From: Phascolarctobacterium sp.
GTDB taxonomy: Bacteria > Bacillota > Negativicutes > Acidaminococcales > Acidaminococcaceae
Direction: 5' to 3'
DNA length: 34,637 bases
NCBI GenBank assembly: GCA_017457085.1
Contig: JAFTID010000073.1
Span: 1-34,637 of the forward strand
The notes beneath the pieces were generated by a model that saw only the letters and a program-made list of their open reading frames with translations, was not told the DNA's origin and made no database searches. The position numbers and the translations under genes are program-made. Each line of letters opens with the position of its first letter. The stretch's first letter is position 1. Positions 24,625 through 32,816 of this stretch are shown in pieces.

Positions 24625-24653
24625 TTGGAAAAATACGACTGATGTGTTATACT
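24625..24653 (+). promoter_or_regulatory. Promoter of the ATPase gene
   Basis: -35 TTGGAA (24625-24630), 17-bp spacer, -10 TATACT (24648-24653). Transcription would begin near 24660, right at the ribosome binding site GAGGTGA, giving a very short leader. Confidence 0.65.
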
Positions 24654-24671
24654 ATAGCAGAGGTGAACACA

Positions 24672-25862
24672 ATGGTTGAAAGAAAACAATACCTTGAGAA
24701 ATTAAAAAAGTTAAAAGATAAACAAATCATTAAGGTTGTAACTGGTGTAAGACGTTGTGGTAAATCTACACTGTTAGTTCAATTTAGGGAATATTTAAAA
24801 GCTTGTGGTGTTGCTCCTGAGCAGATAATTTCTATAAATTTTGAAGATGTAATTTATGGTGATATGCTTGATTACAAGCTGCTATATGAATATATCAGCA
24901 ATAAACTTGTTAACGGGAAGATGACCTACATCTTTTTAGATGAAGTACAGAATGTATCGGAGTTCCAAAAAGCAGTAGATTCTTTGTTTATTAAAGAGAA
25001 TGTAGATATTTATCTTACTGGTTCTAATGCTCAAATGCTTTCTGGTGAATTGGCAACATTACTTTCTGGAAGATACATAGAAGTAAAGATGCTGCCATTT
25101 TCCTTTGCGGAATACTTTGCTTTGGTTGGTGGTGATAAAAAAGCAGCATGGCAAAAGTATTTTCAAAGAGGTGGATTTCCTTATTTGGCAAAGCTAGATG
25201 ATGAAAGTGTTGATATGGACTATTTGTCAGGCATTTATAGCACTGTCTTATTAAAGGATATAGTTGCGCGCAAAAAGGTGCAGGATGTATTTTTGTTGGA
25301 ATCTGTCATAAAGTTTTTGTTTGATAATATTGGCAACATCGTTTCCACAAAGAAAATAGCTGATACATTGACCTCTTTTGGAAGAAAGACCACTTCTCAA
25401 ACAGTGGAGAACTATTTAACTGCGCTGATGGAAGCTTTTGTGCTGTACAGAGCTGGTAGATATGATGTAAAAGGGAAACAGCATTTACGCTCTTTGGAAA
25501 AATATTATGTTGTTGATGTTGGTTTAAGGAGATTGCTTTTAAAAGATAACTACAAAGATGTTGGATATATTTTGGAGAACATAGTTTATTTGGAGCTTAT
25601 TCGTAGAGGGTACAATGTTAGCATCGGTAAAGTTGATGATTTGGAAATTGATTTTATCGCCGAAAAATATGGTGACAGGTTTTATTTTCAAGTAGCAGCT
25701 ACCGTATTAGACAGTACAACCTTTGAACGTGAAGTTGCTTCTCTTAAAAAGGTGAGTGACAATTATCCCAAATATATTATATCTATGGACGAATATCCTA
25801 TGGGTTTGAATGGTATAAACCAAATTAATGTAATAGATTTCTTGTTGGGTGATATCATCTAA
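24672..25862 (+). CDS. AAA ATPase with DUF4143 domain
   Basis: This 396-residue protein has an N-terminal AAA_14-type ATPase with Walker A GVRRCGKST (25-33), Walker B YIFLDE (86-91) and the sensor-like LTGSNAQML (116-123). A DUF4143 domain follows in the second half, containing GGFPYLAKL and a C-terminal nuclease-like fold segment with EIDFIAEKYGDRFYFQVA. Many such proteins occur in accessory regions and their function is unknown; a role in defence or mobile-element biology is often suspected. The ATG at 24672 follows GAGGTGA by 5 bases; the upstream ATG at 24606 has its nearest GGAGG 15 bases away. AT-rich codons differ from the genes to the left, which suggests horizontal acquisition. Confidence 0.9.
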   Translation: MVERKQYLEKLKKLKDKQIIKVVTGVRRCGKSTLLVQFREYLKACGVAPEQIISINFEDVIYGDMLDYKLLYEYISNKLVNGKMTYIFLDEVQNVSEFQKAVDSLFIKENVDIYLTGSNAQMLSGELATLLSGRYIEVKMLPFSFAEYFALVGGDKKAAWQKYFQRGGFPYLAKLDDESVDMDYLSGIYSTVLLKDIVARKKVQDVFLLESVIKFLFDNIGNIVSTKKIADTLTSFGRKTTSQTVENYLTALMEAFVLYRAGRYDVKGKQHLRSLEKYYVVDVGLRRLLLKDNYKDVGYILENIVYLELIRRGYNVSIGKVDDLEIDFIAEKYGDRFYFQVAATVLDSTTFEREVASLKKVSDNYPKYIISMDEYPMGLNGINQINVIDFLLGDII

Positions 25863-25925
25863 AAAATTAGATTTTTATTTAGTTTTTGTAAGGCTTTGCC
25901 GTTTGGCATTCAACCATCCCCTTAT

Positions 25926-26061
25926 ACTATAAGTGACATGAAAAATTCAAAGTGGCTCATTTTTTTAGAAAAATATTTTTTGAAACGCACTTTTTAGCAT
26001 TTTTTAAAATTTTTTCGGAAATTGTGAGCCACTTCGCTATTTTTGATGTCACTTATATAGT
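25926..26061. repeat. 136-bp long inverted repeat (MITE-like or structured RNA)
   Basis: The left arm (25926-25959), starting ACTATAAGTGACAT and ending AGTGGCTCA, is nearly the reverse complement of the right arm (26025-26061), which starts TGAGCCACT and ends ATGTCACTTATATAGT. The arms are about 35 bp and differ by small indels and a few substitutions. The inner 65 bp is very AT-rich and codes for nothing recognisable. Possible identities are a miniature inverted-repeat transposable element, a structured non-coding RNA, or an unusual terminator of the ATPase gene. Confidence 0.8.
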
Positions 26062-26278
26062 GAGTCTTCTTTTTTTCTGTCCTTCCCCTTTTTCTTTTGC
26101 TAGGTTTTCTTTTTCCCCTTCCTGTCTTTATTTTCTTCTGCCTGTATCAAGCAAAGCGTAGCTTTGCCACCTATTTCTAGTATAGTCTTTAATCTAAGTA
26201 ATGCGTAAGCGTTACTAACCCTGTTCCCTAAAAATAAATATTAAAATTTTTACTAAAAGCATGTCCCCCTCAGTAAAA

Positions 26279-26294
26279 TGTTTCACGTGAAACA
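26279..26294. promoter_or_regulatory. parS site (ParB-binding)
   Basis: TGTTTCACGTGAAACA is a perfect 16-bp palindrome and matches the canonical chromosomal parS motif bound by ParB/Spo0J during origin segregation. parS sites normally cluster around oriC, so this window is probably in the origin-proximal part of the chromosome. Confidence 0.88.
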
Positions 26295-26560
26295 ATAGAA
26301 AAATAAAAGCCTTTTTCTTGTGAAAGACAGCTCTAATTTTTGGAAAAGTTCATATGAAATAGACAGTATAAGTTTAAATAATATGTGATTTGTGCATCAA
26401 AGTGTAACATCTAAAACACAATACAAACCAACAAAAATAAATATAAAATTTGTTGTGGAAAATGAGAAAAGTTTTTGTAACACTATCGTAATAATCAAGC
26501 GTTTAATCTGTAAATGTTGCCTGTGCCAAAGGACACGTTTTAGTGAAAAGTAGTCGTTTA

Positions 26561-26606
26561 AAATACAAACCACCTTATATATATATATATAAGGTGGTTT
26601 GTATTT
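26561..26606. repeat. Perfect 46-bp palindrome with central (AT)7
   Basis: AAATACAAACCACCTT (26561-26576), fourteen alternating A/T bases (26577-26590), then the exact reverse complement AAGGTGGTTTGTATTT (26591-26606). There is no following T tract, so it is not a normal terminator. It ends 12 bp before the -35 of the adhesin promoter. AATACAAACCA occurs again at 26420-26430. Confidence 0.9.
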
Positions 26607-26617
26607 GTGAGGTGGAG

Positions 26618-26645
26618 TTGCGTTATGTATGTTTTGTGGTACAAT
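26618..26645 (+). promoter_or_regulatory. Promoter of the adhesin gene
   Basis: -35 TTGCGT (26618-26623), 16-bp spacer, extended -10 TGGTACAAT (26637-26645). It predicts a leader of about 90 nt that ends in the hairpin before the ribosome binding site. Confidence 0.6.
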
Positions 26646-26704
26646 GGGCGCAATAAAAAACTATGTGAATACTTGGAAAACATTGTAAAAAATTAAAGGC
26701 TTGT

Positions 26705-26730
26705 TAATAAAAAGAAAAAGCTTTTTATTA
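26705..26730 (+). promoter_or_regulatory. Leader hairpin abutting adhesin ribosome binding site
   Basis: TAATAAAAAG (26705-26714) pairs perfectly with CTTTTTATTA (26721-26730) around AAAAAG. The next bases are the ribosome binding site GGGAGG (26731-26736). The weak AT-only stem could act in translation initiation or mRNA stability. Confidence 0.5.
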
Positions 26731-26744
26731 GGGAGGTAATGGGT

Positions 26745-29700
26745 ATGAACAAGATTTTTAAAGTTGTATGGAGCAAAGTGCGGAACGCTTATGTCGTTGT
26801 AAGTGAAATAGCTAAAAATACCGTAAGTGGTGTTGGAAAACGAAATAGAGTAAATAGATTTAGTTTAGGAGCTACATTGGCAGCGCTTGCGCTGACAAGT
26901 AGCTTCTTTGCGTCTAGTTTGGCAGAGGCGGCGGTTAGCGCGTTGACTGATTCTAAACCGGTTTATTATATTGCAATTGGTAATGCTTCTACATCGGTAA
27001 ATCCATTTGGTGATAATGATGATATTCAATATGATTGGTCTTCTAGAAATTATTATGTCGATGTTAATGATGGTGATGGTACATATCGTTACATATATAC
27101 TGAGGTAACTGTTGGAAATCAAACAAAAAAGTATTGGATTAGAGAAGGCTTTGGGGTTAAAGCTATTACTGAAAGATATCATCCTGAAGCAGCGAATGTT
27201 AAGTTAGACCTCTATAAAATACCTGGTACAGATGCAACTTATGATAATGTGGCAATGTCTGGCGAACATAGTATGGTTGTTACAGATGTAGAAACAGCTA
27301 TTAATAAAACGAAGCTTGATGAGAGTGTATATGTACAGTACGCTGCGTTAAGTAATTCTGATGGTACTGGTGTTCCGTTACATTATAGTTATTATATTAA
27401 ACGCGGTGAGGAATATGATGATGTTGGCGGTGGTGATGGTTCCAATCTGAAGAATAACTTTTATGTGTTCAAAGAAGGGGAATTCAACACGCTGACTGGT
27501 AAATATAAATTTAAGAATCAAGATGTTGAATACGATAATGTGTATAAAATTGGTGGTAAGGTTGGTGTTTTCTTAACAAAGAGTGTAAATGACATATATG
27601 ATTCTAACAAAACATCAAATCAATTAGCTAATGATGTGGGAGTTTATGGTGGTACGGTTTATGGCTTGAACAATGAGGTATTGTTGAGTGGTTATAATGC
27701 TACTACTAAAAAATGGTCTACAGTATGGGCTGCAGAAATAACAGACCCTCATGCTACTGTAGAATCTATGACATTAGGTGAATTTAATGAAATTATGCAC
27801 CATTTGCACGAAGAAGATGTTAAGCTTGCAAATGAGGGCATAGTTAAGAATAAAGTTACTAAGGGGATTAATACACATTTAACAGGTAATAATACAGTTG
27901 CTAATGGTGGTTCAATAAATTTGGTTAATAAAGTAGGTAACCAAATTCCCGGCTTAGTTATGCAAAGCCTAGGTGGTACTGGTGGTAACAACAATGATAC
28001 ATATATTAAAGTGTCCGATGCAGAAGGTAATTTTTTTGAATTGAAGACTGGCACGAAAGTGCTTGCTAATGATGGTGTCGCATATGAAGAAGGTGATAGT
28101 CTTACTTCATTAACTGTTAATGGTAATAGATATAGCATCAGTGGTGGTGGAAGCAATAATACTACTACTGAAATAGCTGGTTATTATAAACCTATCGTTA
28201 GCGGGGAAAATCAAACTTTGTCTTGGGTATGGGTAAATGGTAGCCCTGATGCTTCTTTAACTTATGGCGATTTAAAAGGTGACCCTGGTCAAGATGGTGT
28301 AAACGGTCAAAATGGCATAAATGGTCAAGATGGTCAATCTGTTACTGTTTCCAAGTCAGTAACTGGCAATGTATCTACGCTTATTTTTACCAATCCGGGT
28401 GGCGACGATATAACTGTTGAACTTACTGATGGTAAAGATGCACCTGAAATAGTCATTGGTTCTACAACTACTGGAGAAGCAGGAACAAATGCTTCCGTAA
28501 CTAAAACTTATGATGAAACGACTAATACATTGACATTAGATTTCGTTATACCTAAAGGCTTAGATGGTACTGGAGCAAATACAAATGTTAATGATAAGTA
28601 TCTAACAGGGGCTGGTGTAGGTAAAAACGAGGCTTATGCTGTAAGTGATAGTAAGGTTGAATTAAATGTTGAAAATGGCGAGAAGGTTATTATTACTGGC
28701 ATTGCTAGTCAAAATGATTTGACGGAGTTAACTAACAAAGTTAATTCAGGATGGAATTTAGTTGTAGATGGAGTTGATGGAAGTCAGATAGTTAAACCTG
28801 AGGATACAATCACTTTAAAATCTATTGACGAAAATTTAGTTATCGATAGGAAAGCTAATGGTTTAGTTACCTTTGATTTTACTGAGGACCCTTCTTTTAC
28901 AAGTGTTACCATTAACAATACTGTTACCATTAACAATAATGGTATTGGCATGGGTGGTAAAAAAATTACTGACTTAGCTGCTGGCAGCGACGCAACTGAC
29001 GCTGTTAATCTTGGGCAATTGGAATTAGCGAAAAGTGCATTGCAATCTAGTGACAAGCATTTGATTAATCATTCCAGTGGTAAGTATACTGCCGTAAATG
29101 GTGTTGTTACTTTGAAAGTTCAAGGTAAGGATGATAATGGAAATACTACTTATACCGATGTAATCATTGATGATGTAGCAAGTGCTAAGCAAGTTACTAC
29201 TAATACAACAAATATCAGTAGTCTTACTGAAACTGTAAATTCACATACTACTAGTATTGCTGATATCTATAATGGCGGAGCGCATAGTATTAATATAGGT
29301 GCGTATGAAAGAGAAGGCAACTATATTAATTTGTTAAAAAGAGATGGCACGGTGGATAGTAGTATTAAGGTTGCAGGTTCTGGTGGTGATGGTTCTGATA
29401 GAATAATAACTTTCGGTGATGGTAATGGAGTTTCTTTTAGTGTCGATGCTGGTTCTGTTGTGCGTGCTACTGGAACAACTGGTATTAGTGGTACTAATGA
29501 TGTGATATTAACTGAATTGACAATTAATGGTACTCCGTATCAACTTGTACATTCGGAACAAGTTTCAAGATTAAATAATTTGACTGTTAGCGGCGGGACT
29601 GGTAGGGAAGCTTATGGTATTGTAAGTTCCGATAGTAAAGAAAAACATGGTTGGACATTGCATGACAATACTCAATCAGGAATAATGTATGTTGACACGA

Positions 29701-32678
29701 TGTTAGTTAAAGGTGATGCAGTATCTAGTTCTGAAAATACAAGCGGAAGAACATATACTATTTATGACACCGCAGGCAATGCTGTTGTATTAGAGGATGT
29801 TGCTAGTGCTAGCCAAGTTGCTACAAATACTACTGACATTAGTAATCTTGATGGACGCGTAACTGTTAATGAGGGGAACATTGCAACCAATTATGCTAAT
29901 GGTATTAAAAGTATAGATATTGTTGGGAACACTATTGGATTGAGCCGTAATTCTTCTGGTAACGGTAATGTCCCTGGAACTATAACTGTCTTGGCTAGCG
30001 GTGGAGCTGATGGTAATGGTGACGATGTAAAGGTTACTATTTCTAATAAAACTAATAATGTCGATCAAAGCATAGTGTTAACCACAGGTTCTATTGTAAC
30101 AGCTAATATGCACCCTAATGAGGGAACCTTGTTACATAGTATTAGCGTTAATGGTGTGCAATATAAATTGCCTTCATACAATGAAATTACTAATACACTT
30201 AGTGATTTGCATCTGAAAGAAGGAGAAGCCTCGTTGGGTGACTATACCGGTGACGTTAATGAGGTAAGGAAAGGATACATTGTTGGTGAAGATGGCGTCG
30301 TTACATTAACTATTACTGATGATAATGGTAAAGAGGCAGATGATCCGAGGATTCATATAGCCAATATAGCTCAAGCTAGTGATGTTGGAAACATAAGCGA
30401 TATTAGAACTGATGGGGCTGTAAATGTAACTAATCCAACTAGTGTAGTTAATCATATTAACAACTTATATAGTGAAGTTAATACGATTAATAACAAGACC
30501 AGTGATTGGAGGTTAGTTGGTGCTAAAACTTCTCAAAGTAGTGATGAGGGATATGTTTATAATGGTGCATATTCTGTAGGCGAAGATAATAATATTGTCT
30601 TAAATGTGCAGGACCAAACTAAACCTAATAGTGGTGCTGATACCGTTGTGATAAACAATGTTGCTAAAGCCAGTGACATTGGTAGAGTTACTGAGATTAC
30701 TACCGATTTAACTGAAGGAACCACCAATAATATAGTTAACCACATCAATAACTTGTATCAACAGGTTTCTGAAGAAGCCTCTAAGGATACCATTGTAAAA
30801 AATAATGATAACAATATTGTTGTCAAAAAAGAAACAAATGAAAATGGAGTCACTGCTTATGGTGTTTCTCTTGCGCCTGAAGTTTATATTCAAAAAGAAG
30901 TTAAAGTAGGCAATGCAATTACTTTAACTGCTGAAGGTGGCGTGATAAACGCTGTGGCTATGGTGGCTGATACAGTAAGAGCAAATAGTTACATTAGTGT
31001 AGGTGCTGTTACCGTAGGAAGTGGATATGTTCAAGGGTTGAAAAATACAACTTGGGATCCCACTGCAAGTTATTATGGTGGATATGCTGCGACACAGGAA
31101 CAATTGAAGGCTGCTGTAGAAAATCTTAAAGGTAGTATTAGTGCATATAATAATCTTAGTGTTAATGGAGGTAATGAAGTTGACGGCAACCATCATGGTT
31201 GGACATTAACTGATAATAATGGGACTGCTGATGCCGCCGATGATGTTAAATATCGTGATACTACTCTGGACAAAGAGGATAGTGGAAAAGTAGTTAGTGG
31301 TTCTGCAACAAATTCTACATATGGACAAGACTTTCAGATTGTGGATACAGCTGGTAATGTTGTAACTATCAATGATATAGCTAGTGCCCAAAAGCTTGAG
31401 GATGTAGATAAACGGTTAACTACGGTAGAAGCAACGGTATCTCGTTTAGATACTGAAGTTAATAATTTGGAGACACAAATTACTAATGTCTCAGGTGAAA
31501 AAATAATCAATGGTTCAGTTGGTGATGATGGTAGAATTACTTTAGTCAAAGATAAGAAAACAGATGGTACCAATCATGACACAATGGTATTGGGTGGTAG
31601 GATTCATGATAATAGTTTGGTGGCTAAGGATTATGAAGTTGAAAAGGATAATGGCGTTAATGTTGTAAAACTTGAGATTAAGGATGGCTATGATAATAAT
31701 GCCGCTTCAGCGTATGCTACAATTAAAGATATTGCTAGAGATACAGACTTGCAAGTTGTAGAAAATAAAATTGGTGATACTAAATATGAAAAAACTAATT
31801 TTATTAAAGATGGTGATACCTTAACAGAAGCTGATGTTAATCTTGATAAAGCGATTGCAAACGAAGTGGTTACTCGTTATGAACATGATCAAGCAATCAT
31901 TAACTACGCTAACAATCAAGCTCAATACCTCGACTCCCGCATTAACCAAGTTAATAGCCGTGTAAATAAAGTTGGCGCTGGTGCTGCGGCTCTGGCTGCA
32001 CTGCATCCCATGGACTTTGACCCTGATGACAAGCTTAGCTTTGCAGTTGGTGCTGGGAACTACGCAGGCGAAAACGCTACTGCTCTTGGCGCTTTCTATC
32101 GTCCTAACGAAAAAGTTATGATGAGCGTTGGCGGCACTTATGGTAATGGCGAAAACATGGTTAACATGGGCGTATCCTTCGCATTGGATAGAACCAATAA
32201 CGTTAGCAACAGCCGTACCGCAATGGCAAAAGAAATTGTTGACCTGCGTGAACAAGTTGCAACCCAAGGACAACAAATTGCTCAATTGGTAGCATTGGTT
32301 CAACAATTAGCTGGCGCAACTCAATCAATCGTTCCTGCTGAACAACTTTTCCCGGACGTTCCGCAAAATCATTGGGCTTATGAGTACGTTAACGGTTTGG
32401 TTGCTAAAGGCATTATTGAAGGCTATCCTGATGGAACCTTTGGTGGTGACCGCACTATGACTCGCTATGAATTTGCTGTAATGCTGTTCCGTGCTATGGA
32501 ACAAGGCGTTGTTTTAAGCGAACAAATTCGTCAAGAGTTTGAGCCTGAACTTGGACGTATTCGTGTTGACCGTGTTAAAGGTACTGATGCTGACCTTAAC
32601 AAGATTGAACGTGTACGTGTAAACACTGCTGTTGACCGTGATGATTACGGCAGCAAAGTTGTGCAAGTAAAACACTAA
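26745..32678 (+). CDS. Trimeric autotransporter adhesin (YadA-type) with C-terminal SLH domain
   Basis: This 1977-residue surface adhesin (type Vc secretion) should form trimeric fibres. It begins with an extended signal peptide (MNKIFKVVWSKVRNAYVVV...) ending near ALAEA-type sequence at about residue 64. A long passenger follows. It has a short collagen-like Gly-X-Y run (about 512-533, GDPGQDGVNGQNG), a YadA neck (736-760, GGKKITDLAAGSDATDAVNL), and at least six stalk repeats ending in VASAxQV/IAxAxxV motifs. The membrane-anchor barrel lies at about 1720-1818. Unlike classical YadA proteins it continues: a coiled coil (about 1824-1860), one SLH domain (about 1869-1920, FPDVPQNHWAYEYVNGLV), and a basic tail. 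The SLH part would sit in the periplasm and bind peptidoglycan-linked polymer. GGGAGG favours the ATG at 26745 over the one at 26739. Composition is AT-rich except for the anchor end. Confidence 0.94.
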   Translation: MNKIFKVVWSKVRNAYVVVSEIAKNTVSGVGKRNRVNRFSLGATLAALALTSSFFASSLAEAAVSALTDSKPVYYIAIGNASTSVNPFGDNDDIQYDWSSRNYYVDVNDGDGTYRYIYTEVTVGNQTKKYWIREGFGVKAITERYHPEAANVKLDLYKIPGTDATYDNVAMSGEHSMVVTDVETAINKTKLDESVYVQYAALSNSDGTGVPLHYSYYIKRGEEYDDVGGGDGSNLKNNFYVFKEGEFNTLTGKYKFKNQDVEYDNVYKIGGKVGVFLTKSVNDIYDSNKTSNQLANDVGVYGGTVYGLNNEVLLSGYNATTKKWSTVWAAEITDPHATVESMTLGEFNEIMHHLHEEDVKLANEGIVKNKVTKGINTHLTGNNTVANGGSINLVNKVGNQIPGLVMQSLGGTGGNNNDTYIKVSDAEGNFFELKTGTKVLANDGVAYEEGDSLTSLTVNGNRYSISGGGSNNTTTEIAGYYKPIVSGENQTLSWVWVNGSPDASLTYGDLKGDPGQDGVNGQNGINGQDGQSVTVSKSVTGNVSTLIFTNPGGDDITVELTDGKDAPEIVIGSTTTGEAGTNASVTKTYDETTNTLTLDFVIPKGLDGTGANTNVNDKYLTGAGVGKNEAYAVSDSKVELNVENGEKVIITGIASQNDLTELTNKVNSGWNLVVDGVDGSQIVKPEDTITLKSIDENLVIDRKANGLVTFDFTEDPSFTSVTINNTVTINNNGIGMGGKKITDLAAGSDATDAVNLGQLELAKSALQSSDKHLINHSSGKYTAVNGVVTLKVQGKDDNGNTTYTDVIIDDVASAKQVTTNTTNISSLTETVNSHTTSIADIYNGGAHSINIGAYEREGNYINLLKRDGTVDSSIKVAGSGGDGSDRIITFGDGNGVSFSVDAGSVVRATGTTGISGTNDVILTELTINGTPYQLVHSEQVSRLNNLTVSGGTGREAYGIVSSDSKEKHGWTLHDNTQSGIMYVDTMLVKGDAVSSSENTSGRTYTIYDTAGNAVVLEDVASASQVATNTTDISNLDGRVTVNEGNIATNYANGIKSIDIVGNTIGLSRNSSGNGNVPGTITVLASGGADGNGDDVKVTISNKTNNVDQSIVLTTGSIVTANMHPNEGTLLHSISVNGVQYKLPSYNEITNTLSDLHLKEGEASLGDYTGDVNEVRKGYIVGEDGVVTLTITDDNGKEADDPRIHIANIAQASDVGNISDIRTDGAVNVTNPTSVVNHINNLYSEVNTINNKTSDWRLVGAKTSQSSDEGYVYNGAYSVGEDNNIVLNVQDQTKPNSGADTVVINNVAKASDIGRVTEITTDLTEGTTNNIVNHINNLYQQVSEEASKDTIVKNNDNNIVVKKETNENGVTAYGVSLAPEVYIQKEVKVGNAITLTAEGGVINAVAMVADTVRANSYISVGAVTVGSGYVQGLKNTTWDPTASYYGGYAATQEQLKAAVENLKGSISAYNNLSVNGGNEVDGNHHGWTLTDNNGTADAADDVKYRDTTLDKEDSGKVVSGSATNSTYGQDFQIVDTAGNVVTINDIASAQKLEDVDKRLTTVEATVSRLDTEVNNLETQITNVSGEKIINGSVGDDGRITLVKDKKTDGTNHDTMVLGGRIHDNSLVAKDYEVEKDNGVNVVKLEIKDGYDNNAASAYATIKDIARDTDLQVVENKIGDTKYEKTNFIKDGDTLTEADVNLDKAIANEVVTRYEHDQAIINYANNQAQYLDSRINQVNSRVNKVGAGAAALAALHPMDFDPDDKLSFAVGAGNYAGENATALGAFYRPNEKVMMSVGGTYGNGENMVNMGVSFALDRTNNVSNSRTAMAKEIVDLREQVATQGQQIAQLVALVQQLAGATQSIVPAEQLFPDVPQNHWAYEYVNGLVAKGIIEGYPDGTFGGDRTMTRYEFAVMLFRAMEQGVVLSEQIRQEFEPELGRIRVDRVKGTDADLNKIERVRVNTAVDRDDYGSKVVQVKH

Positions 32679-32688
32679 GCTAATCTCT

Positions 32689-32724
32689 AGAGGCTTCTCT
32701 CAATTTGAGGGGAGCCTCTCTTTT
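32689..32724 (+). terminator. Terminator after adhesin gene
   Basis: AGAGGCT (32689-32695) pairs with AGCCTCT (32713-32719), with inner CTC/GAG pairing, followed by CTTTT. Confidence 0.85.
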
Positions 32725-32816
32725 CGTGAAGTGGCACTTGGTTTTGCTTTGTGTTATAATCAAATGTAGCAGTTTATTTTAAAAAGTTTCTTTCAATATA
32801 AATGTAAAGGATGATT

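Larger units (their letters stand above)
25863..26744. other. 880-bp structured intergenic region
   Basis: There is no credible gene; a 69-codon frame at 25952-26161 is low-complexity and runs through a hairpin. From left to right it holds: a 136-bp long-arm inverted repeat (25926-26061); the hairpin GCAAAGC-GTA-GCTTTGC (26151-26167); the hairpin AGTAATGC-GTAA-GCGTTACT (26197-26216); a parS site (26279-26294); a perfect 46-bp palindrome (26561-26606); the adhesin promoter (26618-26645); and a ribosome-binding-site hairpin (26705-26730). The left end between 25863 and 25925 shows no good terminator for the ATPase gene other than the long hairpin itself. Confidence 0.8.

Noticed and set aside
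24606..24671. Earlier ATPase start at 24606 (MIDHKN...)
   Set aside because: The nearest GGAGG is 15 bases away and the promoter at 24625-24653 would lie inside the gene; the ATG at 24672 has a proper ribosome binding site.
25952..26161. 69-codon frame in the structured intergenic region
   Set aside because: The product is Phe/Ser-rich low complexity, runs through the long inverted repeat, and has no ribosome binding site.
26420..26460. DnaA boxes or oriC near the parS site
   Set aside because: Only one poor match to a DnaA box (TGTGGAAAA) is present and there is no cluster, so parS alone does not show that oriC is here.
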